Shown piece after piece: positions 10,840-23,080 of a stretch of DNA of 64,000 bases (its first letter is position 1; each line of letters opens with the position of its first letter). The position numbers were made by a program, and so were the translations under genes. Below the pieces are notes generated by a model. That model was not told where the DNA came from. It did no database searches and was given only the letters and a program-made list of their open reading frames with translations. Source of the DNA: Cymbidium sinense (Eukaryota > Streptophyta > Magnoliopsida > Asparagales > Orchidaceae); the NCBI GenBank assembly GCA_021442155.1, contig CM038220.1:81582897-81646896 (forward strand), written 5' to 3'.

Positions 10840-12800
10840 TCAAAAGCACTTTTTCAAAATACACATGATAAAATGTTTACACAATTTTTTTCATAAATCA
10901 ACCTCATCTAATAATCTTCATGATTGTTATATGATCTTTTCAAAATCAAATTAATAATCATTCTTTTCAAAAGCACAAATGAACTTCCTCATTCAAAATT
11001 CATTTTCAAAAATAAAATCAATAATCATATTTTCCAAAGCACTAATTATCACTTTTCAATTTATTTTGAAATCATTTCACTTTCAAAATAAAATTTGAAT
11101 ATAATTTCTCAATTTTTATTTCACTTTCAAAAAAATCAACAATAATGTTTTCTAAAAAGCACAAATGCACATCTTCACTCAATTTATTTTGATGAAGATT
11201 TTATTTTCAAAATAAAAAAAATCAAAAACAAATGAATATCCTCATTCAATTTCTTCTTGAAAGATTTCAAATCAAAACCAATGATCATCTCTTCAAAATT
11301 AACAATCATCTTTTCAAAATCCAAACAACATATGGATCTTTCATTCATACCCAAATTTGCTAAATGAAAATCCTCTTTTCAAAATCAAACAACATTTGGA
11401 TCTTTCATTTGGCATACCATTTGCTAAGTGAAGATCCACTTTTCAAAATCAAAATCACAAAATGAAACATTTGGATCTTTCATTTAGCATACCCAAATTT
11501 GCTAAGTGAAAATCCTCTTTTTAAAATCAAAATCATAAACACACATGGATCCTTTATTTAGCATACCTAAATTTTCTAAGTAAAGAATCCTCTTTTTAAA
11601 ATTCAAAATTCAAACAACATTTGGATCTTTCATTTAGCATACCTAAATTTGCTAAGTGAAGATCCACTTTTTAAAGTCAAAATCATCCAAACACAAAACA
11701 CATTTGGATCCTTTATTTAGCATACCTAAATTTGCTAAGTAAAGAAAACTCTTTTCAAAAATCAAAACAAAAAATACATTTAGATTTTCTTAGCATACTT
11801 AAATTTGCTAAGAATCTTTTTTTTTTCAAAATCATCAAAATAAAACACATCTGAATTTCTGTAGCATACTTAAATTTGCTAAGAATCCTCTTTTCAAAAT
11901 CATCCAAACACAAAACACATTTGGATCCTTTATTTAGCATACCTAAATTTGTTAAGTAAAGAATCCTCTTTTCAAAAAATAAAAACATAAAATACATTTG
12001 GATTTCCTTAGCATACTTAAATTTACTAAGAAACCTTTTTTCAAAATCATCAAAATAAAGCACAGTTGGATTTCCTTAGCATACTTAAATTTGCTAAAAT
12101 CCTCTTTTCAAAATCATCCAAACACAAAACACATTTGGATCCTTTATTTAGCATACCTAAATTTGCTAAGTAAAGAATCCTCATTTCAAAAATCAAAACA
12201 CAAAATACATTTGGATTTTCTTAGCATACTTAAATTTGCTAAGAATCCTCTTTCAAAACCATCAAAATAAAACACATTTATTTCCTTAGCATACTTAAAT
12301 TTGCTAAGAATCCTCTTTTCAAAATCATCAAAATAAAACATTTGATCCTTTATTTGGCATACCTAAATTTGCTAAGTAAAAGAATCCTCTTTTCAAAAAC
12401 AACAAAACATTTGGATTCTTCATTTAGCATACCCAAAATTGCTAAGTGAAGATTCCATTTTCAAATTCACACATGATTCACAAATAAGCAAAAGAAGAAG
12501 AAAATTGTTTTCAAACACCTTACATAGCATACCCAAATTTGAATTCCAAAATCAAAATAAAATCTTTACTTTAACATACTCAAATTTGTTAAATAAAGGG
12601 TCCTCAAACTCAAAAAATCAAATTCAAATATGAACCTATGGAAGCATCAATCTCTCCAAAGACATTTGAACCCATTTTTAACATACACAAATTTGTTGAA
12701 AATGAATTTTACATTCAAAAAGTATCCTTTCCAATCAATTTCAAAATCTCTCCAAATTCATTTGAGCCACACTTAACACTTTCAAGTTGTTGAGTGTGGG
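10840..12800 (+). repeat. Hairpin-repeat array, element D
   Basis: Units of about 55-90 bp read roughly: GGATCYTTYATTTAGCA, apex TACCTAAAT, TTGCTAAGTRAAG, then a TCTTTTCAAAATCA spacer. Each unit is an inverted repeat, clear from about 11334 on (11334-11373, 11398-11437, 11473-11515, 11547-11590, 11623-11665, 11706-11744 and onward to about 12700). At 11623-11665 the arms carry TTCA/TGAA and at 11706-11744 TTTA/TAAA, so both arms changed together. Near 12565-12600 TAGCA/TGCTA becomes TAACA/TGTTA. The first 500 bp are degenerate. Small ORFs here (11755-12270, both strands) are by-products of the repeat. Confidence 0.85.
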
Positions 12801-12919
12801 TTCAAATTCTAAATCAAAATTCAAAAATTAACAATGCAAAAATCTGATTCAAACTTGTTTTTCAATATTGCACACTTTCAGTCAGTTTTAGTCAGTCTAG
12901 TTCAGTGCAATTCAGTTCA

Positions 12920-13470
12920 ATGGCAGCACAGAAATATGTCTTTACATTTCCTTTCGGGATGGATTTGACCTTGGATCGGGCTAGCCTCCCGCAGTCTGAC
13001 TTCGCCCACCTCATCCATTTTGGCCGAGGCTTTGAGGGGCTAGGATCACATGTGAGGGACCACCCTCAAAACTGTCAGCAAAAGCATGGTGACCAGGCAA
13101 AAGCTTCTCATCCATGTTGAGTTACCATTTGATTTAGAGATTCTCTCATTGAAGAGGAAGGCTATGGCAGTTCCCACAACAGTAGTAGTTGCAGCGCTAG
13201 TGCACCCAGTTGTTCCCCTTGCTGCCCTAGTCTGCTTCCACTTGTTGTCACCTTCCAGGGAAGGCTCCCATTCAGGATAGCCTTCCCTACCGAGGTAGAG
13301 TCTAGTTCCACCCGCCACGAGACCTTTCAAACGGCATGATCAAGCGGTATCATACTAGCACATAGGAGCTAGAAACAATCGGTTTATAATAGAAGTACCT
13401 AGGATAGTGTATCCTCTCATCGAGAGAATAAGTTCCATCCCTCTCTAGTTGATAGAGAAGTTGAGTATTT
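12920..13470 (+). pseudogene. Gag-position ORF remnant, element D
   Basis: An ORF starts at ATG 12920, the same start as element B at 54593: both begin MAAQKYVFTFPF and share the following MDL.LDR.SLPQ and HLIHFG stretches. An upstream in-frame ATG at 12905 is not conserved, so I prefer 12920. The frame closes at 13120. Alignable sequence then continues in other frames to about 13470, where similarity to element B stops. The position, first ORF after the leader, is that of gag or of the extra ORF1 of Ogre elements. I see no CCHC zinc knuckle and no gag motif I recognise, so the identity is open. Upstream lie several CAGTCAGTTTAG-like repeats of unknown meaning. Confidence 0.5.
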
Positions 13471-14974
13471 CCATTTTAAGATTGATCTAAGGTAATCTTG
13501 CTTTTTTATATTCATATCTCTTTTGTATTACTATGGAGGAGCTTTCTCAATTATTTTAAAGAAGCATTTTGGAAGCTTGATATAGAAAAATTAAAATGAG
13601 TAGCTCTTGCATTTCTTACTTGATTTATATTGATGATGTACAATTTTTTTGGAAAAGCTTCAACTCATAACACAAACGGGCTTAAGATTATTTTAAATTC
13701 AATATCAACCTCATTAAATTACCTCTAACTCAATATATGCTCACTTAACTTGAACTATTGATTTTTTATTAACTCTTCAATCTTTGACTTTCTATCTCTT
13801 ATAGATAAAATCAAATCATCATTAGATGTTTGAAAAGCTAAATGTTTGTCTATGGCCAAAAGACTTTAGTTATGGAAACACAATAAGCTTAATCAATATC
13901 TTGCTTATTAGTGTCATGCTCTCATGATTCCTAAAAATTGCATCAAGATCATTAATAATCTTTGTTCTAAAATTTTGTTTCATGAAAAACTATAGAAAAA
14001 TATTTGTATATTATTTCCTAGAACAAAACATATTGAACCAATGATTTTGATGGTTTAGGAATCTATAATGTTGTTTATTTATCAAAGACATTTGCTCTAC
14101 ACTACTTCAGAGATTGTAGCATACCAATAACTTAATTTTTTATTGCTAATGGATAAATATATTATTTAATAGTAATGTCCTTCTGCGTTAATTTATTCGT
14201 TAGTTAAAATAGATGTATGTTTATGACGCCAACAATATTCTATAAGAGTATGTAGTGTTGAACATATGTCACGTTGTATATTTAATTTAAAACATAAAAA
14301 AATTTAGACATATGTATCCTAAATAACTATGTTTAAAATTTAAAAATATAAACTAAGTGCATAATTTAGTAAATAAATGAAGATAAATTTATTTTTTTAC
14401 TCTTTCTTTGCTACTATCATGATGTATGAAAGGTACATATATTTTTTATTTATCATTTTGCAACCTTAAATAATATTATTTTTTTCATTCATACAATGTT
14501 AGAATTTGTCATCACATTTCTTGCATATTTAATTTTGGAAATTACTATATATTATTTTTAATATTTAAGAATTATAAAGTATAATGTCTTGTTAACTATG
14601 TGTATGTGTTATATATTTTTAAAAATAAGTGTCTTAGGTTTGTGTTATTATGTTAACTTGTTCCCTTATTTGTAATGATGCATCATAGGTGTCTATATAA
14701 TATATATTTTTTATAAGACCACATATCATTAATAAAACTTTATTTCTACAAATAATAATATTAATGGAAAAAAATTATTACTTTTCTTATAATTGGATCC
14801 AAAGTTATTTAGTGAAAGAACCTTGATCTTACTTTAGAAATGAGCCAAACCAAAATTTAAGAGCAAATTAAACAAGCTAGGTCTTGGAAAATCTTATAGG
14901 GTTTAGTAGAAATCAAGCCAAAGCCATTTTTAAAGTTAAGAAGAAAAATTGAAAAGAATTGAGGAAATACAATT

Positions 14975-15018
14975 CACACACACACACACTCATACAAAGA
15001 GAGAGAGAGAGAGAGAGA
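14975..15018 (+). repeat. (CA)n and (GA)n microsatellites
   Basis: About 7.5 CA units (14975-14989) and ten GA units (14999-15018), separated by a few bases. They lie in the unrecognised insert. Confidence 0.95.
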
Positions 15019-16748
15019 TCAAATCAAATCAAAGTGTGAAAATTTTCTATCAAATTATTCCTCAAATTGCTCTTTTTATAGATGAAGATCCAAGTGTATT
15101 CTATGTAATTAATAAAAGTAGTATATTTTGAAATAACAAAATGGAATGATCTCTAGTTATGAAGCAGGTGAGTTTGTTTGGTGATTTGAAGGTTATTCCC
15201 AGCAAAGATGAAAATTTTAAAATAACATAAACTCTTAAACATTGAGATATTATTTACTTTAGTCTAATGAGTTTATAATTTTGTCCCTTTAGTACAAGGG
15301 TCACTCATTTAATCACTATTCCTATATGAGCATGTTTAATATTAGGATTTCTATTCAAATTTTAATTGTTACACTAAAAGACACTATAAAATGTAAAAGT
15401 TTAGCTTTATTCAACTTAAGGAATTTCATAATCTTTGTCACTTAAGTACCTAATGACCTCCCCACTATCATTAAGTGATGGTTTTATATAAACAAACCAA
15501 TTTTAGGGTTGGTAGAATTGGTTTGTGAGCTTAATAATTTTCTACTATTCAATTGATTTGTATTTTTATTAACTTTAATTTAGTGGATTTATTTTCTCGA
15601 GTCAATTTGTTAGATTTGATTTTGAAAAGTAGAATTTATATTTTGGAGGAAGACATGTTGATTATGAAAGCAAAGATTTACATGATAGGTGATGCGAGAA
15701 TGAACCAAAGTTAGCATTTGTTGAAAAGATAACATGCCATGCTTTTATGTAAAGAAATTTTTTTTATTCACACATAAAAAATTACTAATTAACTCACACC
15801 AAAATATTATAATTATATTTATTAATGTGGTATTTATATCCACAATTATACATTTATTTTATTATTTGTTTCTACATAATAATAATATAAAACCTAACAA
15901 AAGTTTGGTTTCTTTTACATAAAAGAATTGAGGCGACCATGTAGATTTATAAAGATGCTTTAGTTTAGTTAGGGGATCAATTAGTGTTTTACATCATCAT
16001 CTTCACTATAACAATCTTCCATTCTTATTACCTTACAAAAAAAATTAATATTCACTTGAAAATTAGAGTTTTTATGTTCAATGATGCTCAATCTCTTTAA
16101 AATTTGTTGCTTTAAAATTATTGTTGCTTATTTTGATATGGCTCACTTTCAGACTTAGGTCAGTGAGCTTATCAATTGGGCTAGAGAAAATATTCTAATT
16201 TGAGTTTGGGCACATCTATGATATATCTACCTACCATTGGCCTCACATGTAGAAGCAGGTGTGATATTTGAGCTTAATAATTTCTCCACAATATGATTAA
16301 CATATGAATATTATGTCAATATCTAACAAGTCATTTATCCCATTTTGAAGCTTTTACATGATAAGGTTGAATGTATCTTACTATATTACTTATGTATTAA
16401 TATTAAGTCAATACCTAACGTGACAAAAACAAATCTTAACTTTTATTTATTTATTTTAATAGATGGCTACTTAGATATCTTGCACAAATTCACCCTCTAA
16501 ACACAACTTCTCATACGATGAATTTTTTTTTTAAAGGAGAATCATTAGATCAACTATTGGTTGGTAAATAGCGAGTGTAGCTCATATCAAACCTAATTGA
16601 ACTTGAGATTGGATCTCATCAAACTAATATAAGACTGTATTGAAATAGTTCTTTTTATATTTGTTATATTTGAATTAATGTATGTGTTGTGAGAACTTTA
16701 AGAAAATAAATTAGCAATTAAGAAATAAATTTAACTCAAAAAAAGTAA

Positions 16749-17046
16749 TTAGATTGAAATTGCCTGGGAGGGAGGTGTGCTGATGATACTATCCTTAGAG
16801 CAGATCAAGCATTGGGTGCACCAATTTGTGGTTCTCTTTTTTACTCGTGAGATATAACACATCCCCTTGTCTTGATCGTACGTGCACCACGACTGATCGG
16901 CAAAACTTTGAACTAATTGTGTGTCTCTTGTTGCCCAAAAATGAAATGAAGAGAATGACAAGAAAATATATGAATGGAGAAAGGAAGAGAGAATATTCAG
17001 ATTTTCTCATGTCATTCAAGATCACATTATCATCTATTTATAGGTG
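16749..17046 (-). promoter_or_regulatory. Possible promoter/LTR-like region, minus strand
   Basis: On the minus strand CACCTATAAATAGATG (17046-17031) is a good plant TATA box. It is followed by pyrimidine-rich CTCTCTTCCTTTCTCC, as often found at transcription starts in LTRs of Ty1/copia elements. No matching second LTR, primer-binding site or coding region is visible, so this stays a suggestion. Confidence 0.3.
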
Positions 17047-17566
17047 AAAGATGAGAGCCAAATATAAAATCACATAATTATGATTTATAGCCATTACTAG
17101 CTATTATTTAAAGTTATAAATTAATTTATTCGTATTCATTTAATTTATGTTATAAATTATATAATTAATATTTTTATTATAATAACATTTTAATAAAATG
17201 TTAAGAATAACATTATATATAGTGTAACGTTATTACAATGTTATAATATTTTTTTTCTTTATTTTTTACGTAATAATTTCCTCTCCAATAAAAGAAATAT
17301 TTCTAAATAAACTTGAGGTGAATAAAATAAGAGATCAATAATCAAAGTTTTCATTTTGGACAACTTTTATCACACATTCGATGAAAGTACCTTCGGGTTT
17401 GAACTTTCACTTAGTATAACCAAAATCTAATAATAATAAATACCATAATGAGTTTTGAACTAAGTATATAAATTATTATATCATTTGGTATACATATGAT
17501 ATGACACACTATAAGTTCTATCAAGTGTGTGCTTTAAATGACACGTGCTTTCATCTCAATTCATAA

Positions 17567-17589
17567 GAGAGAGAGAGAGAGAGAGAGAG
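17567..17589 (+). repeat. (GA)n microsatellite
   Basis: About 11 GA units, directly at the border between the unrecognised insert and recognisable LTR sequence of element D. Confidence 0.95.
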
Positions 17590-17836
17590 GAAAAACACAC
17601 AATCTTGCAAAATCCCCTCATTCAATCCTCTCCACACCTCTTGCACTTAGTGGAAATGACCACACAACAGCAAAGGAAGACTTGGGAGCTAGAATCCAAG
17701 GTTACTAATCAGCCATCACCTCCCAACCATTTCCCATCACCATTAATGGTGATTTTTAGCCATCATTAAGCACATAGGAAAGAGGCACTAAAGTGATTGT
17801 ATTATGCCATTATTCACTCTCCAAGAGCTCTCCCAA
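17590..17836 (+). mobile_element. Element D 3' LTR, piece 1 (before the hAT insertion)
   Basis: Matches the element B LTR at about 46220-46450 (ATTTTTGGCCAT and AGAGGGGAAATGAGGC equivalents) and continues without loss at 23724 on the far side of the hAT element. A short ORF at 17545-17769 spans the microsatellite and LTR and is not a gene. Confidence 0.6.
17829..17836 (+). repeat. hAT target-site duplication, left copy
   Basis: TCTCCCAA, identical to 23716-23723. Eight bases is the duplication length made by hAT transposases. Confidence 0.85.
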
Positions 17837-18650
17837 GTAGGGTCAAAAAGCTTTGTTGTTGGTATGCTCATGTTTGGCTTAATAGTCAAATTTGTTTCGT
17901 TATTCTTGCGGCGAACAAATATTTCAATTTAAATAATTATTTTCTAAATAAATATTATTTATATATAATATTTTTGTTATATAATTAATTTTTTATTTTT
18001 TTTTTTAATTTAAGTTCATTGAATATAATTAATTAACAATATAATAAATGACTCATATGCATTTTAATGGTTAACCTAGATATAAAACCTCATCACGTGC
18101 CCTAGCCTGTTCCACATCCACTTTCATCACCAATCGTAAACCTAATATCCTATTCCTCTCTTAATTCTCATCTCCATTTTGTGAGTGCGGGTAAGCTTCG
18201 AATCTCTTTTCTTTGGTTTTGGTCATTCCACCACCTCTCATCTTAAAACCTTGAGCCTCGATCGTCTGTTTGTACATCTTCATCTTTACTTCTTTTTTAT
18301 TCTTTTGCTCCATTTTAGGGATTCAAATGATGAGTCTCTTTAGTTATCTTTCTCAATTTTTCTAATAATGATTATGCAGCTTGTGGGTTTTAAGATGCAA
18401 ACTACAACAGTTGTATTTCTAGGGTTTATGGGGTTGGCTCCTTTGAAAGTTTCATATGTGTGTGTGACTGTGTTTAGCCAGGGTTTTTGGATTTTTCTCC
18501 TTTGCGAGTTTCCTCTGCGTTTTCATCTCCTTATCGGCTGATATTTCATCTTCAAAGTTCCGTTGGAAATATTTATAATGCTTTATTCTATGGGGTTTAT
18601 GTTGGCATGTTGCAGTTGCACCTTCACATATTTATGCCGATTGTATTATA

Positions 18651-18699
18651 CTTGCCGACAGTATAATATTGTATTATCACCTTGACTACTGTCGGCAAG
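18651..18699 (+). repeat. Perfect 13-bp inverted repeat in the hAT 5' region
   Basis: CTTGCCGACAGTA (18651-18663) and TACTGTCGGCAAG (18687-18699) are perfect complements separated by 23 bp. Partial copies of the GTCGGCA/GTCGACA motif lie close by (18601-18725). They could be transposase-binding or hairpin-forming sequence; function unknown. Confidence 0.8.
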
Positions 18700-19466
18700 T
18701 TCACCTTATATTTATGTCGACATGTGCAGTTCACAATTTATATATGGACATTGGATAGTGGACTGTAGAGTGTGGTGCGTGATTTTAAGTAGCTATGAAT
18801 CAGTGATGTCAATGAACTTTTTACTGTTGGCATTCAGATCTATCATCTGTGGACTTTGCGACATTGTTAGCTTATTTATAATATTTGGGTTTAGGGAGCA
18901 GTGTGAAATGTGAACTGTTAAAAGGGAGAATTGTTCTTTATTCGCAATGACATTTGCAACTCCATGTTTTAATGATTGGCTTAAGCTTCATTTTATTGGT
19001 TTATTGCTATTATTTTATTTAATGCAATGACATTTCAATATTATTTGTAACATCCTAAGCCTCATCATCTTATTAATTTTGTGTGTTAAGTAAAATAAAT
19101 GTAAGGGATTTAATCTTTATGTATTTGGTATTTGGTTTAGAGTTTAATAGTTTATGTTGCTTTATTCCGTACAATGATACTTTTCATGCAAAGAATTTTA
19201 GTGAACATATACTACTTATCTTAGTCATTCTACTAATGATGTTATGGCAATTTATAAACACCTATATGTTATGCATTTCAATTTGTTATTTCTTTATTTA
19301 AAAATGATAAACACCTATATGTTATGAGTTCCTTTCTTTATTTGGTTTTGAGTTTCTTTCTTTGTAATTGTTAAACACCTATAAACACCTACATGTTATG
19401 ATAAACACCTAGTATGGAGAGTGTATGTGGTCTTAACTCATATTTTCTTTTTTTTAGTGTGTTATC

Positions 19467-21513
19467 ATGTCTAATGTGGATCATTCTCAGTCTCCATCAT
19501 GTGGTAATGATATAGTTGTAGGAGCTGAATATGGTAATGAAATTCAACTATTTCTTCACAACATGTTGAATCAAAGGAAAATGTACCTGAGACTACTAGT
19601 GTAGAAGTTAAATCTAAGAAAGGTAGAAAGAAAATGTTTTCAGTATGGGAGTATTTTATAGAAACCACTTATGTATTTAAGGGAGATAGTATACCCTCTT
19701 TACAATGCATATGTTTTTGCAGGAAATTCCAAAAATCCAAAACTGGCATAACTTCACAACTCTTGAGACATGTGCTAAAATTAAGGCCAGGAATAAACAA
19801 GTTGTTGAATTGCGGACAAAGGCAAAAAAAAAATTATTCCTTTTGATGCCAATTCGAAATTGAGATTCCATTATTCCATGACCTCAAAATTATGATCATC
19901 TTCAAATAAAGAAATAATTGCAAAGATGATAATTGTGCATGAGTATCCATTTATGATTGTTGAGTATATGTGGTTTAATATTTTGTTGAAGGTGTTGAAT
20001 CCCAATTATGAGTAGAAACACTATTAAGAGTGATTGCATGAAAGTATATGAAATGGAAAAAGAGAGATTAAAAATATTTCTTAGGAGCATTCATAGAGTT
20101 TCTTTGACATCTGATTGTTGGACTTCAAATCAAATAGTGGGCTATATGTGCTTAACAATTCACTATATTGATGATTCTTGGAAACTGTATAAGTGAATCA
20201 TCAGCTTAATTGAGCTTAATCCTCACACACCGTACATTTATTTGTGATGCAATATGTGATTGTTTATTAGATTGGAATTTGCAGGACACGGTGTCTACTA
20301 TCACATTGGATAATGCTAGTAATAATGATGATGCTGCAAATACTTTAAAAATTAATTTTTAGTCTAGAGGAAAGTTACATTTTCAGGGTCATTTCTTTCA
20401 TGCTAGATGTCGTGCTCACATTTGACTCACATTTGAATATAATGGTTCAAGATGGTTTGAAAGAGGTGTAACAAATAACACATAAGATCAGGGAGACAAT
20501 AAAATACCTTAAAAAGTCTCCTTCAAGGTTACATAAGTTTGTTGAAGTGGCAAAGCAACTAGGGATCCCCACTTCAAAGGGATTATGCATTGATGTTCCT
20601 ACAAGATGGAACTCCACTTACTTAATGCTTGAATCTACTTTTATTTACCGCAATGTGTGTTCATTCATTATGCAGCTCGAGATTCCAACTATAAGTGGTT
20701 GCCTTCTGAAATTGAGTGGTATAATTATGAGCAGATTAGAAGATTTCTTTCTATTTTTTCATAATGTGACTAAAATGATTTCAAGTTCTTCTTATCCAAC
20801 TACAAATATGTTTCTACCTACTTTCATGTATGTTACTTATTGAAGAATGCAGTTCATCAGATGAATTCATCAAGAAAATGGCTACTGTTATAAAAATTAA
20901 ATTTGATAAATACTAGAGCGAATGCAATTTACTCATGTCAGTGGCTGCTGTGCTTGATCCATGTTTGAAAATGAAATTCATTACTTTCAGATTTCCTAAA
21001 ATATACTCTAGTTTTGAGGTAGAATCTAAGATTAATTGAAGATGTTATTTGGGAAATCTACAATCAATATTCAGTAGATATTAGTACTTCAAGCTCTTCA
21101 ATTCCTAGTGAATCTTCACAACTAGCAGTTGATGTGCCTTTTCATCAAATTTTGATTGTATGTTAGGATTTGCTGATTTTATTGTTGCTTCTAGTTCTAT
21201 TCAGCCATCAAAATCTGATTTGCAAGCTTATTTGGAGGAGGGATTATACTTGTGCAATAATGATTCATTTGATGTTCTTGAATGGTGGAAGATGAGTACT
21301 CTCAAGTATCCAATTTTATCCAAAATGGCTAAGGATGTTTTAATAATTCCCATAACCACTATTTCATCTGAATCTGCATTTAGTGCTATTGGTAAAGTTC
21401 TTGATGATTACAGGAGCTCTTTATCCCCAAAAATAGTCAATGCACTTGTTTGTAGTTGGATCGAGCGTTCAACCCAACATAAAAAAAAAATCCTTTGGTA
21501 CTTTTCCAACTAA
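19467..21513 (+). pseudogene. hAT transposase pseudogene (BED finger, catalytic core, hATC dimerisation)
   Basis: An ATG at 19467 follows a TTTTTTTTAG splice-acceptor-like tract. Frameshifts and stops divide the gene, but the family blocks remain in order. There is a BED-type zinc-finger remnant (about 19634-19790; cysteines of CICFC, then LLRHV). SLTSDCWTS (about 20099-20125) contains the first catalytic Asp, followed by GYMCLTIHYIDD. TLDNASNNDDAAN (about 20297-20337) contains the second catalytic Asp. CRAH, then VPTRWNSTYLMLE, fall around 20405-20640. A C-terminal hATC dimerisation domain (about 21265-21480) has DVLEWWK, YPILSKMAKD and SSESAFS. The layout is that of plant BED-domain RICESLEEPER-like hAT transposases. 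It cannot make a full-length protein. A short duplicated segment near 20416-20435 (repeated CTCACATTTGA) adds to the damage. Confidence 0.85.
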
Positions 21514-21702
21514 AAGTAGTCTATTTAATATATTTGATAAATTTCATTCTATCATGATCTACTTTTATTTCAACAAGAGTTAATGGAGGAGGAGAATCTT
21601 TATGTGAAACTTCTGGAAAATGTTTATCAATGGAGAAGGATACTAAGCATCAATATAGCATCTCACATTTACTCTTTCCAATATAATTTTCATTTATCTT
21701 TG

Positions 21703-21803
21703 TTTAATTTGGACTTATATTTGTCTTTGTTTAATTTGGACTTACAGTTGTGCTATTTAATTTGGACATATAGTTGTGTTGTTTAATTTGGACATATAGT
21801 TGT
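21703..21803 (+). repeat. Four-copy 26/27-bp tandem repeat in the hAT 3' region
   Basis: TTTAATTTGGAC recurs at 21703, 21730, 21756 and 21782 with similar tails (TTATATTTGT, ATATAGTTGT). It lies behind the transposase and explains the small ORF at 21583-21786. Confidence 0.8.
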
Positions 21804-23052
21804 ACTAACTAACAATGGAGAAGGATACTTTTATTTTTGATGTTTACCTTAGTTTCTTTCAAAGTGATTTATGGCAACTTTGGCAGTTTGGCTAAAGACT
21901 ATTGATGGCTGCTATAATTATATTTATGTTTCAGCAGTTCAGTTTGAGATTATTCTATTTTGTGGCATCTTAATAGTTGGCTACCTTGTTTGAGATTATT
22001 TTGTAACATGTGGTGGTTGACAGGATGACTTTGTTGGCTAGTTGGGTTGGTTGACACTTTCGGCTGACTGAGTTGGTTATATGGCTGGTTTTTTTTGGCT
22101 ATTTTGCTCTTTATGTTGCCTGTTGGACCGTTGGTGACTAATGTGGGGGGTTTCTAGTTGGCTAACACTTTTGGCTAGCTGAGTTGGGTGGATGGTTGGT
22201 TTTTTTTTTGTGTGGCTATTTTGCTCTTTCTCATTTACTGTTGGGTATTGGTGACTAATATGAGCTTGGTTGGTACTTCCCGGCTATTGGTTTTGAGTCT
22301 TTTGAACTACGGCTTTGGTTTTTGGCTTGGTGTGGATGTTACGACTTGGCTTCGATTTTGACCTCCGGCTTTGGATTTTCTTTTGCCTTGGTTAGGTTTG
22401 ATGGCTATTGTGTACTTCAACCCTTTCCGTGGTTTTCTTGGGTGATTTTGGCTTGATGACTACTGTTGGTCTTTACTTATTTTTTGGTTTCCTCCAACTT
22501 TGTTTTTTCTTTCTTGGCTTGATGACTACTGTTGTGTACTCCCTATTTCCTGTTTGGATGATAGCCTCCTGCTTTGCTTATTCTTAATTCTTAAGAGTTA
22601 AAATGGTAAGATCAACAGATGCTACACTTAGTCTTGTCACTTGTGATATTACACATTAATGGGCTATGATGGAAAACTAAATAGATGTATGAGATGTAAG
22701 TTAGCTTGATGGTTGGTTGTATGTATTTTCAAACATTCAATTTAATTTTTTGTGATTTATGTTTGTTGCTATATTATGTACAAAGTTTTTTTACAAATTT
22801 TCCTACCGACTCATTATAATTTTAGCTTATTCAATATTCATTTTATTTTTTGAGAATTCCACTACACTTACTATAATTAATCTTTCATTTTTTCAATTTT
22901 TTGGAAGTTTTAAATTCATACGACCATGTTTATTGACATCAATGATTATTTATTTTAATTTTTGAGCCCATTCATAATATTTATTTCATATTTTCTTGTT
23001 AATTTTGTTTACATGAAGTGCAGATTATTATTTTGAAGATTCAAGGTTGGTT

Positions 23053-23080
23053 GAAGGCTTGAAGGCTTGAAGGCTTGAAG
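23053..23080 (+). repeat. GAAGGCTT tandem repeat
   Basis: Three and a half head-to-tail copies of an 8-bp unit within the hAT 3' region. Confidence 0.85.

Larger units (their letters stand above)
13471..17590. other. Unrecognised AT-rich insert inside element D
   Basis: About 4.1 kb has no match to any other part of the window. It replaces the pol and 3' UTR of element D. It contains no long ORF, a CA and a GA microsatellite (14975-15018), and a possible minus-strand promoter near 17050. A short tract at 13628-13639 would encode YIDD, but the surrounding frames do not support a reverse transcriptase. It could be a decayed second transposon or filler DNA from repair of a break. No target duplication was found. 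Confidence 0.5.

Noticed and set aside
11755..12270. ORFs on both strands with repeating LAYLNLL or similar peptide units
   Set aside because: They are translations of the hairpin-repeat array; the same applies to 42498-42824 and 43126-43314.
10840..12800. CRISPR-like alternation of repeats and spacers
   Set aside because: Repeats are degenerate, spacers are themselves similar, the sequence is plant retrotransposon leader, and no cas genes are present.
13628..13639. YIDD codons suggesting a reverse transcriptase
   Set aside because: No neighbouring RT motif in any frame; in AT-rich DNA such a match is likely by chance.
16137..16450. Possible copia LTR (TGTGATATTTGAGC.. region)
   Set aside because: No paired LTR, primer-binding site or pol nearby; the resemblance is only general.
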